64,000 nucleotides of DNA from Streptomyces albireticuli (lineage in GTDB: Bacteria; Actinomycetota; Actinomycetes; Streptomycetales; Streptomycetaceae): NCBI RefSeq assembly GCF_021228125.1, contig NZ_JAJQQS010000013.1:1-64000 (forward strand). The letters are read 5' to 3'. Positions 1-8,615 of this stretch are shown here, piece by piece. The position numbers were made by a program, and so were the translations under genes. Below the pieces are notes generated by a model. It searched no databases and had not been told where the DNA came from. It saw only the letters and a list, made by a program, of their open reading frames with translations. Within the stretch, counting starts at the first letter, position 1, and each line of letters starts with the position of its first letter.

Positions 1-70
1 ACTCCGCGCGATGCTCCATCACCAGCCGCACAGCCTGGCTACGAAGCGTTGAGTCAATCTTCTTGGGCAT
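1..70 (-). CDS. IS3-family-like transposase OrfA, N-terminal fragment cut by the window edge
   Basis: Read leftward from ATG at 70-68, the frame begins MPKKIDSTLRSQAVRLVMEH and stays open to base 1, so only 23 codons are visible. This opening (basic MPKKID followed by an RxxAVRLV helix) is typical of the small helix-turn-helix OrfA of actinobacterial IS3-type elements, which binds the element ends. A purine-rich AGAGGATG lies just upstream of the ATG as a possible ribosome site. The rest of the element, including any OrfB integrase and the terminal repeats, is outside the window, so it cannot be said whether it is intact. Confidence 0.6.
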   Translation of the reverse strand, partial: MPKKIDSTLRSQAVRLVMEHRAE

Positions 71-229
71 GGCGCCCATCCTCTCTGCTAGCTCACAACG
101 GAGCGGCAGAGAAGTCGGAACGGTTCATAATGTCTCCGACAACCGGGTCGAACACAACCGAGATTGCGCCCGCCGACCGGCCGGCCCGCTGACCCCCGGC
201 CCACTCGCCGCGCGAGATACGCTGCCGGA

Positions 230-826
230 GTGATCCTGCCGACGGTCGACGACATACGCGCACTGCACGAGCGGTACGCACCGTCCCAAGAAGCGCTGGA
301 CCTCGTCCTCACCCACTGCGAAATCGTCTGTGGCATCGCCGAACAACTCGCGGCCCGGACTCCCCTCCCCCTCGACATCGGCCTCGTCCGCGCCGGTGCC
401 CTGCTCCACGACATCGGCGTCTACCGGCTCTACGACCAGGCCGGCCGGCTCGACCACCGCGACTACATCCGCCACGGCGTCCTCGGCCACGCCATCCTCC
501 GCAAGGAGGGCTTCCCCGAACGCCTGCGCCGCTTCTGCTCCTGCCACACAGGAGTCGGCCTCACCCGGCACGACATCCGCGCGCAGCGGCTTCCCCTGCC
601 CGAAGCCGACTACCTGGCCGAGACCACCGAAGAACAACTGGTGATGTACGCGGACAAGTTCCACAGCAAGACGACACCGCCCACCTTCCTCACCGCCGAC
701 TCCTACGCCAAGCGCGTAGAGAAGTTCGGCGCGCACAAGGTCCGCGCGTTCGGCCTTCTCCGCGCCCGGTTCGGTGAACCCGACCTGACCACAGCCAGGG
801 CGCGGTACGGCCACGCGCAGGCATGA
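230..826 (+). CDS. HD-domain protein (HDIG-type, predicted metal-dependent phosphohydrolase)
   Basis: A 198-residue cytosolic protein. The motif LLHDIG at about residues 58-63 supplies the His-Asp pair of the HD superfamily, and other His residues (HRDYIRHG near residue 75, CSCHTG near 105) can complete a metal site. HD proteins hydrolyse phosphate esters or nucleotides, but nothing here identifies the substrate. The start is taken as GTG 230 because the fold begins there (ILPTVDDIRALHERYA). The frame is open to an ATG at 164, which would add 22 low-complexity residues. It stands alone, 121 bases before the amidohydrolase gene. Confidence 0.7.
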   Translation: MILPTVDDIRALHERYAPSQEALDLVLTHCEIVCGIAEQLAARTPLPLDIGLVRAGALLHDIGVYRLYDQAGRLDHRDYIRHGVLGHAILRKEGFPERLRRFCSCHTGVGLTRHDIRAQRLPLPEADYLAETTEEQLVMYADKFHSKTTPPTFLTADSYAKRVEKFGAHKVRAFGLLRARFGEPDLTTARARYGHAQA

Positions 827-947
827 GATCCGCCGGCGCCGCCGCGCATCACACACGCCCACGTCAGAACCCAGGAGAGCGAACCAGCAGCACACACCCT
901 TAGCCTTGCCCTGTCCCGCCTCCACACCACGAAACGGGAGAACTCCC

Positions 948-2681
948 ATGGCGTTTCCTGACAAGCACCCGCCCACGACCATGTCCCGCCGGAATGTCGG
1001 CCGGCTGTTAGGAGCGACCGCGGCCGCCTCACTCCTCGGCGGCACGGGACGCGCCGCCGCGGCCTCCCCCGCCGCGGCCGACCTGGTGTTCCACAACGGC
1101 GATGTCATCACCATGGACCCGAAGCGGCCGCGCGCGACGGCCGTGGCCGTCCGGGCGGGCCGGATCGTCTACGTGGGCCCGGACGCCGGCGCGCGGGCGT
1201 TCGCCGGCAGAGGCACCGAGACGGTCGACCTGCGCGGCCGGACCCTGACCCCCGGCATCAACGACACCCACCTGCACGCGGCGGTCTACCGTCTCAACCT
1301 CCCGCCCTACGCGCTCGATCTCGGCCCGGCCGCGGCCAAGTCCGTCACCGACATCGTCGCCGCCGTGGCGGCCGAGGCCGCACGCACCCCCGCGGGTGAG
1401 TGGATCCGCGGCTCCGGATGGAACCCCCGCCGGCTGGCCGAGAACCGGGAGCCGAACCGCGACGACCTCGACCGGGTCTCCCCGGACCACCCCGTCTTCC
1501 TCCAGGACAGCGGCTATCACGTCAGCGCGGTCAACTCCCGCGCCCTCGAAATCGCCGGGATCACCGACGTCGGGCCGGACGGGAGCCGGAAGCCCGGAGT
1601 CGACTACGACGCCAGCGGGCGCCCCACCGGCGTCCTGCGCTACGGAGGACAGGCGCTGGTCCAGCTGCTGCTCCCGCCCCGCACCCGCGAGCAGCGCAAG
1701 CAGGCGATCCAGGACGCGCTCACCCGCCTGCGGGCGGAGGGCATCACCAGCTTCACCGACCCGGGCCTCGGGCCCGGCGGCGACGGACTCGGCGGCGGCA
1801 CCCAGGGCATCGAGACCCTCAACGCCTACGTGGACCTGGCCCGTGCCGGCACCCTCGACGCACGGGTGAGCGCGCTGTTCCTGCCCTGCTCCCAGTCCGG
1901 CGGATCCGCCGCGGCCGTCGACAAGGCGCTGCGCGAGTTCGCCCCGCCGACGGGCACCGACCCCCGACGGTTCGCGGTACGCGGGGTCAAGCTGTTCTCC
2001 GACAGCGGTGGCGACCTCCTCGTCGCCGGTGACACCCACGAGGAACGGGTCGCCGAACTCACCGAGATGGTCCGCATCGCCCATGCCGCCGGCTACCAGG
2101 TGGCAGTGCACTGCTACCGCTGGGTACCCACCGTCGTGGACGCGTTCACCGCCACCCTGAGCCGTCACCCGCGCGCGGACGCCCGCCACATCGCCATGCA
2201 CGGCGCGTTCGTCCCCGAAAGCCTCCTGCCCACCATGGCCGAGCACCGCATCGGCCTGGGCCCGCAGGCACAAAGCTGGGCCAACGCCATCCACCAAGCG
2301 GCACAAGGACCGGCCGGAGAAACCTTCCTGCCGTGGCGCTCCGCGGTGGACGCCGGCGTACCGCTCCTCGGCAGCTCCGACGCCCCGGTCAACACACCGA
2401 ACTGGCGCGCGGGCGTACAAGCCCTGATCACCCGTCGCGGCACCTGCGGCCACGTTCATGGCCCGGAGCAACGCCTGACACTGGAACAAGCCCTCGCCAC
2501 CTACACCACCACCGCCGCCTGGCAAGACCACGCCGAGAACTGGAAGGGATCCGTAAGCATCGGCAAAGCCGCCGACCTCTGCGTACTGGGAGCGAACCTC
2601 CGCACCACTCCCCCGGACGACATCAGCGGCATCCCCGTGGCCATGACGGTCTTCGACGGCCATATCGTCTACACGGCCTGA
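948..2681 (+). CDS. Exported YtcJ-like amidohydrolase
   Basis: A 577-residue amidohydrolase of the YtcJ/NfdA type, a family that hydrolyses N-acyl or exocyclic amide bonds with divalent metals. The N terminus carries a twin-arginine-like signal (MSRRNVGRLLG, then an Ala-rich hydrophobic stretch), so it is probably folded before export. Family marks are DLVFHNGDVITMD near the start of the mature protein, the NDTHLHAAVY metal motif, the VHCYRW and AMHGAF histidines, and the C-terminal GSDAPV followed by KGSVSIGKAADL. Start ATG 948 has an ACGGGAG ribosome site 7 bases upstream. It converges on the AraC-type gene across a short spacer. Substrate unknown. Confidence 0.85.
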   Translation: MAFPDKHPPTTMSRRNVGRLLGATAAASLLGGTGRAAAASPAAADLVFHNGDVITMDPKRPRATAVAVRAGRIVYVGPDAGARAFAGRGTETVDLRGRTLTPGINDTHLHAAVYRLNLPPYALDLGPAAAKSVTDIVAAVAAEAARTPAGEWIRGSGWNPRRLAENREPNRDDLDRVSPDHPVFLQDSGYHVSAVNSRALEIAGITDVGPDGSRKPGVDYDASGRPTGVLRYGGQALVQLLLPPRTREQRKQAIQDALTRLRAEGITSFTDPGLGPGGDGLGGGTQGIETLNAYVDLARAGTLDARVSALFLPCSQSGGSAAAVDKALREFAPPTGTDPRRFAVRGVKLFSDSGGDLLVAGDTHEERVAELTEMVRIAHAAGYQVAVHCYRWVPTVVDAFTATLSRHPRADARHIAMHGAFVPESLLPTMAEHRIGLGPQAQSWANAIHQAAQGPAGETFLPWRSAVDAGVPLLGSSDAPVNTPNWRAGVQALITRRGTCGHVHGPEQRLTLEQALATYTTTAAWQDHAENWKGSVSIGKAADLCVLGANLRTTPPDDISGIPVAMTVFDGHIVYTA

Positions 2682-2694
2682 CGCCTCGCGCCCG

Positions 2695-2723
2695 TGCCCC
2701 TGCCCCTGCCCCTGCCCCTGCCC
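2695..2723. repeat. Hexanucleotide microsatellite (TGCCCC, nearly 5 copies)
   Basis: Perfect head-to-tail TGCCCC units lie just after the amidohydrolase stop codon, in the spacer between two convergent genes. This is most likely slippage-generated. It is non-coding and no regulatory role is visible. Confidence 0.8.
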
Positions 2724-2786
2724 GCCGCAACCAGTCGCTAAGACCCGATCGGTTGCGGCCGGAGGCGAAAAAGGAAGGACGCCGGG

Positions 2787-3800
2787 CTACCTGCGGGCCG
2801 CTGTGTCGGAGGGCAGTTCGGCGAAGCGGGCGCGGTACTCGCCGGCGAAGCGGCCGAGGTGCGAGACGCCCCACCGGTAGGCGATCGTGCCGATCGGGTC
2901 GCCGGAGGCGAGGATGTCCTCGCGGATCCGGTCGAGCCGCAGGTTACGGACGTAGGACATGGGTGAAAGGCCGAGCCGGCTGCGGAATGCCGAGCTGAGG
3001 GTCCGCGGGCTGCAGCCCGCGGCACCGGCGATGCCGCCGAGGCTGATGCGCTCGGCGAGGTTCGCTTCGATGAACGCGAGGGCCGCCCGCAAGGAGCGCG
3101 GGTAACCGGGTTGTGGGCCGTCGCGCAGTTCGCCGGTGTGCGAGTGCGGCTGGGCCAGGAGCAGGGCGGTGACGAGGCAACGCAGCTGGCCGCGCCGCAG
3201 CTCCGGGTGCTGGAACAGGGGGTCCGGTGAGTCCAGCTGTTCGAGGAGGGAACGGACCAGCAGCCGCACCGCCCGGCCCTTGGAGTCGGCCAGGTCGAGG
3301 GCGAAGTCGAAGCGTACGGTGTTCCCCGGGGGACGCCCGGTCAGCGCGGCGAACTCCTGGTCGACCAGGTCGGCATCGATCCGCAGGCCCAGGAACCGCG
3401 TCCTCCGGCTGCGCAGGGGCCGAAGTTCCTGGGTGTCCCCGGGGTTGGCGACTCCCGCCGTCGCCTCGTCGAGGGTCGCCCGCAGGTCGCCGCGCGAGGC
3501 CGAGATGGCACCGGAGAAGCCGATGTTGACGAAGTAGGAGCCGCGGTCGCGGCACTCGGCCGAGGCGACGCGCACATCGAGCGGCGAGGCGAAGTAGCCC
3601 ACCGCGAAGCCGTCCGCGGCGACGCCGCGCAGTTCGTGGTCGCCACCGCTCAGTTCGTCCAAGGGCGACGTGGCGATCGAGCCGCCGAACAGGCGGGTGG
3701 CCGCGTTGAGCAGGTCGGCGGGGTTCCGGGATCTGGTGATGAGGTGGTTGCGCAGCGGCGTCGGCACGATGGTGGGGTCACCTCCTCTCCGGGGGTCCAT
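2787..3800 (-). CDS. AraC-family transcriptional regulator
   Basis: A protein of about 337 residues: an N-terminal AraC_binding_2-type ligand domain (GFAVGYFASPLDVRV region) and a C-terminal double helix-turn-helix. The HTH starts near FIEANLAERISLGGIAGAAG, followed by CSPRTLSSAFRSRLGLSP and the second HTH, ending RFAGEYRARFAELP. Regulators of this subgroup commonly control aromatic or amine catabolism. The start is uncertain: ATG 3800 is used here, while GTG 3767 lies behind a GGAGG sequence and ATG codons exist further upstream. It is the last gene of the leftward group with the dioxygenase-like and FAD monooxygenase genes, which are its likely targets. Confidence 0.8.
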   Translation of the reverse strand: MDPRRGGDPTIVPTPLRNHLITRSRNPADLLNAATRLFGGSIATSPLDELSGGDHELRGVAADGFAVGYFASPLDVRVASAECRDRGSYFVNIGFSGAISASRGDLRATLDEATAGVANPGDTQELRPLRSRRTRFLGLRIDADLVDQEFAALTGRPPGNTVRFDFALDLADSKGRAVRLLVRSLLEQLDSPDPLFQHPELRRGQLRCLVTALLLAQPHSHTGELRDGPQPGYPRSLRAALAFIEANLAERISLGGIAGAAGCSPRTLSSAFRSRLGLSPMSYVRNLRLDRIREDILASGDPIGTIAYRWGVSHLGRFAGEYRARFAELPSDTAARR

Positions 3801-3904
3801 TGTCAGCCATGGCGGTCGGCCGTTCCGTCGCGGAGTACCCATCGAGCCGTACGCCGCGTTCTCCCGCGGGCTGCCTCCGTCGAGCGGCGCGTCGGCCTCT
3901 CCGC

Positions 3905-4846
3905 TCACATCGGCGGGGCCTTGAACAGCCCCGGGTCGACGTCGTTGTGGGACTCGGCGGCGATGAACTCGTCCATCTCCTCGGCCGTGCCCCACTGATC
4001 CGCGTTGGCGGGATCGCGGAGGTCGAAGAGGCGAGGGTGCCAGGTGTCCTCGTCCAGGATCTCCAGCTCGGTGGTGTACTCGACGGTGTTGCCGGCCCGG
4101 TCGAGGAAGTAGCTGAAGGAGTTGTCACCGGCCCGGTGCCGCCCCGGTCCCCACAGCCGCTCGATGCCCAGGCGTCGCATCCGGCCCGTGCCGCGCATGA
4201 ACTCGTCGATTCCACGCATCTCGAAGGAGGCGTGGTGGAAGGCCGCGTGCGGCCCGCGCACGATGCCGAAGCTGTGGTGAAAGGCGTTGCACCGCAAAAA
4301 CCACATGATCTCGCCGCGGTCGCCCAGACACATCGTGTCCGAGAGACGGAACCCCAGGTGCTTGATGTACCAGGCGACCGTGGCCTCGGGGGTGGGAGAG
4401 TTCATCAGCACATGGGAGAGACGCACGGGGACCGGTTCGCGGGCCTCGACCTTGCGGTGCCGGCGGGCGGCGACGTCGGCGGAGACCTCGACCACGCGGC
4501 CTTCGTTGTCGTAGAAACGAACCGCGTAGCCGCCACCGGGAGTGTCCAGCGATTTCGGCTCGTGGACCAAGCGCACGCCTTGAGCCGCGAGTTGTGCGGC
4601 CAGAGCGTCGACACCATCGGCCTCCGCGGCACCGAAGGCGATGAGGTCGGTGCGCTTGCGGGCGGCCTCGCGTAACCGCACCACGTACTGCTCCGGTGAA
4701 CCTTCGGCCGCCAGGAACGAGACACCGGTGTCACCTGCGGTCTCCGTCAGCCCCCACAGCTCGGTGTAGAACCGGCGCTGCTCGGCGAAGTTGGGCATGG
4801 CGATGTCGATGTGCCGTAGGTGAGTGATCAGACTGCTGTTGCTCAT
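3905..4846 (-). CDS. VOC-fold extradiol ring-cleavage dioxygenase-like protein
   Basis: A 313-residue two-domain vicinal-oxygen-chelate protein with the length and layout of type I extradiol dioxygenases (2,3-dihydroxybiphenyl or catechol 2,3-dioxygenase types). The C-terminal half keeps a plausible 2-His-1-Glu iron site: His in VRLSHVLM, His in FHHASFEM and Glu in NTVEYTTE. Its expected reaction is oxygen-dependent cleavage of a catechol ring, with unknown substrate. ATG 4846 is preceded by AAGGAG at 4853-4858. It lies 166 bases downstream of the FAD monooxygenase gene on the same strand, a usual hydroxylate-then-cleave pairing. Confidence 0.8.
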   Translation of the reverse strand: MSNSSLITHLRHIDIAMPNFAEQRRFYTELWGLTETAGDTGVSFLAAEGSPEQYVVRLREAARKRTDLIAFGAAEADGVDALAAQLAAQGVRLVHEPKSLDTPGGGYAVRFYDNEGRVVEVSADVAARRHRKVEAREPVPVRLSHVLMNSPTPEATVAWYIKHLGFRLSDTMCLGDRGEIMWFLRCNAFHHSFGIVRGPHAAFHHASFEMRGIDEFMRGTGRMRRLGIERLWGPGRHRAGDNSFSYFLDRAGNTVEYTTELEILDEDTWHPRLFDLRDPANADQWGTAEEMDEFIAAESHNDVDPGLFKAPPM

Positions 4847-5012
4847 GGCACACTCCTTGAGCCGTGCCGGCCGGCTCGTTCGTTGGGTCAGCTCAGTCGT
4901 CGGGTCAGCTCAGTCGTTGACGTCCAGGACGCGCTGGTCGGGCAGGAGGCCCCCTCTTTCTCCTTGTCCGTCGCGCGAACGGCGGGTCGGGCCCGTCCTT
5001 CGCGCCGGATGG

Positions 5013-6140
5013 TCACACGGGCTCGGCCATGAACCGGTGGCAGGAATCGACCAGCGCGTACGCCTCGTGGTGACGCTGCGCCTGCTCCAGGGCGGCGATC
5101 GCCACCGAGGTCTCCACGAGTCTTCGGCACCGCCGCCCGCGCCGTCCGGCGAACGCTTGGAGCCCCGCTTCGACGGACTCGTGCCGTCCGAGTTCCTGGG
5201 CCAGCACGAGCCCGTCCTCGAGGGCCAGGGCGGTGCCACTGGCCATCTGCGGTGCGGGGGCGTGCGCGGCGTCACCGATGACCACGCCGTTGCCCCGGTT
5301 CCATGGACCCTCCACGAGCGCCGTCAGCACCGGACGGCGCACCACCGATTCCGACTCGGCCACCAGGGAGCGGATCTCCTCTCCTCGCCCCGGGAAGGTC
5401 TCCAGCAGTTTCCGCAGGCGCGGGGCGAGTTCGGCATCGGGCACGATGCTCCGCTCCACTCCGTTTTCCGTGAGGAACACGTACGCCTGACCATCCGAGA
5501 GGGGCACGAGACCGGCCGTGTCGGCCTTCCCGGCGAACTGATGGATCCCGGTGGCCCACGGCGGGCGGGGCACCAGAGCCCGCCAGACCATCTGCCCGTG
5601 GAAGTCGAGCGAGGTCTCGATCCCCAGCAGGCCCCGCACCGAGGAGCGGATCCCGTCCGCGCCCACGAGCAGCGCCACGCTCCGGTCCGTCCCGTCCGAC
5701 AACCGCACCCGGATCAGCTCCTCCTCCTGATCCACCGCGGCGACGGTCACTCCATGACGTACCGTCACGCCGCACCGCTCGGCTTCCGCGTACAGGACGC
5801 GGTGCAGTACAGGGCGTGCGATACCGGCCATCGCCGGCCGCCGCGCACCGATCAGGCGCGGCAACCGGGCCTCGCCCGCCGGCTCGCCGTTCACGTCGAC
5901 GTGCGTGACCGTGCTCATGCCGTAGCCCTCGGCCAGGCACGCCTCCGACAGCCCGAGCTTGTCCAGCGCGCGCAGTGAAGGACCGGTCAGACACAGCCCC
6001 CACCCGGAAGGCGCCTCGGGCGGGCCGACCTCGGCGATCTCCACCTGCCATCCGCCGCGTGCCAGGGCAATGGCCGCGGCCGGACCGGCCACGCCCGCAC
6101 CCACGATCACGGCTGTCCGCGCACCTCGATACCTGTCCAT
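5013..6140 (-). CDS. FAD-dependent aromatic-type monooxygenase
   Basis: A 375-residue group A flavoprotein monooxygenase (PHBH/UbiH-like). The dinucleotide motif GAGVAGPAAA lies near residues 12-21 and the FAD-ribityl motif GDAAHAPAPQMASG lies near the end of the second domain, followed by ALALEDGLVLAQEL. It should use NAD(P)H and oxygen to hydroxylate an aromatic or similar ring. ATG 6140 is chosen because a GGAGG ribosome site sits 6 bases upstream and the Rossmann fold begins immediately. It is the promoter-proximal gene of a leftward set with the ring-cleavage-type VOC protein and the AraC-type regulator. Confidence 0.85.
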   Translation of the reverse strand: MDRYRGARTAVIVGAGVAGPAAAIALARGGWQVEIAEVGPPEAPSGWGLCLTGPSLRALDKLGLSEACLAEGYGMSTVTHVDVNGEPAGEARLPRLIGARRPAMAGIARPVLHRVLYAEAERCGVTVRHGVTVAAVDQEEELIRVRLSDGTDRSVALLVGADGIRSSVRGLLGIETSLDFHGQMVWRALVPRPPWATGIHQFAGKADTAGLVPLSDGQAYVFLTENGVERSIVPDAELAPRLRKLLETFPGRGEEIRSLVAESESVVRRPVLTALVEGPWNRGNGVVIGDAAHAPAPQMASGTALALEDGLVLAQELGRHESVEAGLQAFAGRRGRRCRRLVETSVAIAALEQAQRHHEAYALVDSCHRFMAEPV

Positions 6141-6418
6141 GTACGCCTCCAGAGCGCCGATTTCCTCGAAACCGTAGGACGCGTCGGCGCTCCGCCTTAT
6201 CCGAATCCGGCGGCGGCCGTCCACCGTCGGCAAACATCCGGCCGTCGGGGCTGTTGTCGCACACGACCGGCTCGAGGCCCGGCCGGACTCCCTTGCCGAC
6301 GGCCGGCGCGGCATCCGGCCCGTCCGCAGGGCCCGGCACCGCCCGCGGCTGCCGGTCCCATGCCCGATGCCCGGTCTTGGCCCGTGGGGAAAGGACGAGG
6401 AGGGGTTCGCGCGGCCCG

Positions 6419-6853
6419 TCAGTCGAGGCAGAACTCGTTGCCTTCGACGTCCTGCATCGCCAGACACGACTCGTTCTCGTCATCGGCAAGCAGGAGTTGC
6501 ACGCGTACCGCGCCGAGCTCGATCAGCCGTGCGCACTCTGCCTCGAGTACGGCGAGGCGCTCTTCACCCACGAGCCCGGTACCGACTCGCACGTCGAGAT
6601 GAACCCGGTTCTTGACGACCTTGCCTTCGGGAACTCGCTGGAAGTACAGCCGCGGGCCCACGCCCGAGGGATCGACGCAGGCGAACGACGCACCCTGCCG
6701 CTCGGGCGGCAGCGAGCGGGTGAAGTCGTCCCACGTGGCGAAACCCTCCGGCGGCGGCGGTACAACGTACCCGAGCACCTCGCACCAGAAACGAGCGACG
6801 CGCTCGGGTTCCGCGCAGTCGAAGGTGACTTGGACCTGCTTGATCGACGTCAT
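6419..6853 (-). CDS. VOC-family (glyoxalase-like) protein
   Basis: A 144-residue single-domain protein of the glyoxalase-like/bleomycin-resistance superfamily. It opens IKQVQVTFDCAEPERVARFW and closes AMQDVEGNEFCLD, both standard for the subgroup often annotated as VOC family proteins. Two copies of the beta-alpha-beta3 module are visible. Members bind metal or small molecules, and no substrate can be inferred. It lies upstream of the monooxygenase group on the same strand, separated by 278 bases that have no gene and probably hold the promoter of that group. Confidence 0.75.
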   Translation of the reverse strand: MTSIKQVQVTFDCAEPERVARFWCEVLGYVVPPPPEGFATWDDFTRSLPPERQGASFACVDPSGVGPRLYFQRVPEGKVVKNRVHLDVRVGTGLVGEERLAVLEAECARLIELGAVRVQLLLADDENESCLAMQDVEGNEFCLD

Positions 6854-6994
6854 CGGCCCACCATAGTGGTGGGTGCTGGTCTCCCATACCCCAGGGGTGA
6901 CCGGTCAGCCGGTCGGCTCTTCATGCCCGCTAGGGACGCGCAGGCCTCCCAGCTGACACAGCCGGCCTCTGCGGCCCGCCGCCCCGGAACGGTG

Positions 6995-7756
6995 TCAGGC
7001 CGCGGCGCGCGGCCCCTGCCCGGACGCGGCCAGAGCCGCATCCGCCGCACCAGCGGCGCCGACGGATCCCGTGGGCGGGGTGTGCAGGGCCGCCTTCGCC
7101 TCGGCGGCGTAGGTGTCGACGTACTCCTGCTCCGACAGCTTCAGGATCGCGTACATGATCTCGTCGGTGATCGCGCGCAGGACCAGGCGCTCGTCCTGCA
7201 TCCCCTCGTAGCGGGAGAAGTCCAGGGGGGCGCCGAAACGGATCGTGACCGGGGTGAGGCGGGGCAGCAGGCGTCCGGCGGGCTGTGCCTCGAAGGTGCC
7301 GATCATCGCGCAGGGGATGACGGGGACGCCGGCGCGCAGGGCCATGGCGGCCACGCCGACCTTCCCCTTGTACAGGCGCCCGTCGTGGGAGCGGGTGCCC
7401 TCGGGGTAGATGCCCAGCAGCTGGCCGCGGCCCAGGACGTCCAGGCCGCTGTCAACGGCCGCCTGGGCGGCGTGACGACCGGACCGGTCGACCGGGATCG
7501 CGCCGATGCCGCGGAAGAAGGCCGCCTTGAGGCGGCCGAGGGGACCGGGGGTGGTGAAGTACTCCTGCTTCGCCAGGAACGCGATCCGCCGCTTGATCAT
7601 CACCGGCATCATAAAGTGGTCGCAGAACGACAGGTGGTTGCCCGCGATGATCGCGGGTCCGGTGGCCGGCAGGTACCGGCGTCCCTCGACCCGCGGCCGG
7701 AACACCCACCGCAACAGCGGTATCAGCACTATGGACTTGAACAGGTGGTAGAACAC
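6995..7756 (-). CDS. 1-acyl-sn-glycerol-3-phosphate acyltransferase-like (PlsC family)
   Basis: A 253-residue PlsC-type acyltransferase acting at the inner membrane face in phospholipid synthesis. Conserved blocks are in order: NHLSFCD at residues 40-46 (catalytic His and Asp of the HX4D motif), FFRGIGAIPVDR, YPEGTRS (the EGTR block that binds glycerol phosphate), and VPVIPCAMIG. The N terminus FYHLFKSIVLIPLLRW is a probable membrane-attaching helix. GTG 7756 is preferred because the fold begins there. A second GTG at 7816 would add 20 unconserved residues. The C terminus is Ala/Gly-rich. Confidence 0.8.
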   Translation of the reverse strand: MFYHLFKSIVLIPLLRWVFRPRVEGRRYLPATGPAIIAGNHLSFCDHFMMPVMIKRRIAFLAKQEYFTTPGPLGRLKAAFFRGIGAIPVDRSGRHAAQAAVDSGLDVLGRGQLLGIYPEGTRSHDGRLYKGKVGVAAMALRAGVPVIPCAMIGTFEAQPAGRLLPRLTPVTIRFGAPLDFSRYEGMQDERLVLRAITDEIMYAILKLSEQEYVDTYAAEAKAALHTPPTGSVGAAGAADAALAASGQGPRAAA

Positions 7757-7838
7757 GCCGGCTTCGTCCCCTTCATCGCCCGACAGACCCCCGCGCCGAC
7801 GCACGCTAGTCGGCACCGGGGATCAAAAGGGAGAGGGA

Positions 7839-8615
7839 CTATTGAGCCAAGTCCGGCCCCGGCCCCGGAGAAGCCGGACCGGCGGAGGCGGACCCGGAGG
7901 CGGCGGGCTCGGCGGCGGTGGTACGGGCGCCGGGAGCGGGGGCGGCGGGTGGGGACTTCACCTCCAGCATCGGGATGAAGATCTGGGCCAGCGGGCCGAT
8001 GGCCAGCGCGTAGATCACCGTGCCCACGCCCAGCGTCGCGCCCAGAGCGAAGCCGATCACGAGAACGGTCAGCTCGATCACCCAGCGCACGCCGCGGATC
8101 GAGTGGCCGCGGGCGGCCCAGCCGGTCATCAGCCCGTCGCGGGGGCCCGGGCCGAGGCTCGCGCCGATGTAGGCGCCGGTGGCCACACCGTTCAGGAACA
8201 CCCCGCCGAGCAGCAGCGCCCACCGCCCCCACAGGGAATCGGGGGTGGTCGCCCAGACCAGCAGCAGGTCCATGGACGTGCCCACCAGCAGGACGTTGCA
8301 CACGGTCCCCAGGCCCGGACGCAGCCGCAACGGGATCCACAGCAGCAGCACGGCGGCGCCGATGATGTTGGTCCAGATGCCGATGCTCAGGCCGACGGTC
8401 CGGGTCAGGCCCTGGCTCAGGGCGTCCCAGGGCTCCACGCCGAGGCCGGAAAGGATCACCATGGCGTCGCTCACGCCGTACAGGACCAGGCCCAGCAGCA
8501 GTTGGGTCAGGCGACGGGAGGGCCGGTCGGGAACCAGGTAGCGGCCGGCGGCGCGCAGCCGCCCGCCCCCACGGCCGGCGGCGGAGGCGGGGGTGCGGGA
8601 GGGCGTGGGGGTCAT
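7839..8615 (-). CDS. YczE/YitT-like integral membrane protein
   Basis: A 258-residue protein with about five hydrophobic segments (for example LLLGLVLYGVSDAMVILSGL and ALLLGGVFLNGVATGAYIGA) and the family features GLGVEPWDAL and LGPGPRDGLMTG. This YczE/YyaS/YitT family is often placed beside biosynthetic or transport genes, but its function is unclear. The C-terminal 40 residues are Pro/Ala-rich. The ATG overlaps the stop of the upstream MetX-like gene by 4 bases (ATGA), so it is the last member of the coupled operon. It might export or import a small molecule made by that operon (inference). Confidence 0.75.
   Translation of the reverse strand: MTPTPSRTPASAAGRGGGRLRAAGRYLVPDRPSRRLTQLLLGLVLYGVSDAMVILSGLGVEPWDALSQGLTRTVGLSIGIWTNIIGAAVLLLWIPLRLRPGLGTVCNVLLVGTSMDLLLVWATTPDSLWGRWALLLGGVFLNGVATGAYIGASLGPGPRDGLMTGWAARGHSIRGVRWVIELTVLVIGFALGATLGVGTVIYALAIGPLAQIFIPMLEVKSPPAAPAPGARTTAAEPAASGSASAGPASPGPGPDLAQ

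Noticed and set aside
1..70. Complete insertion sequence at the left edge
   Set aside because: Only 23 transposase codons are inside the window and no terminal inverted repeat could be identified.
1029..2663. A 544-codon open frame on the minus strand opposite the amidohydrolase gene
   Set aside because: It is a GC-driven antisense shadow with Val/Gly/Asp-rich translation and no family similarity or ribosome site, while the plus strand carries a clear amidohydrolase.
2695..2723. CRISPR-like repeat
   Set aside because: The units are 6 bp with no spacers; this is a simple microsatellite.
6141..6467. Possible 109-residue N-terminal extension of the FAD monooxygenase
   Set aside because: The added segment is Arg/Pro/Ser-rich with no fold, overlaps the VOC gene end, and the ATG at 6140 has a strong ribosome site directly before the Rossmann motif.
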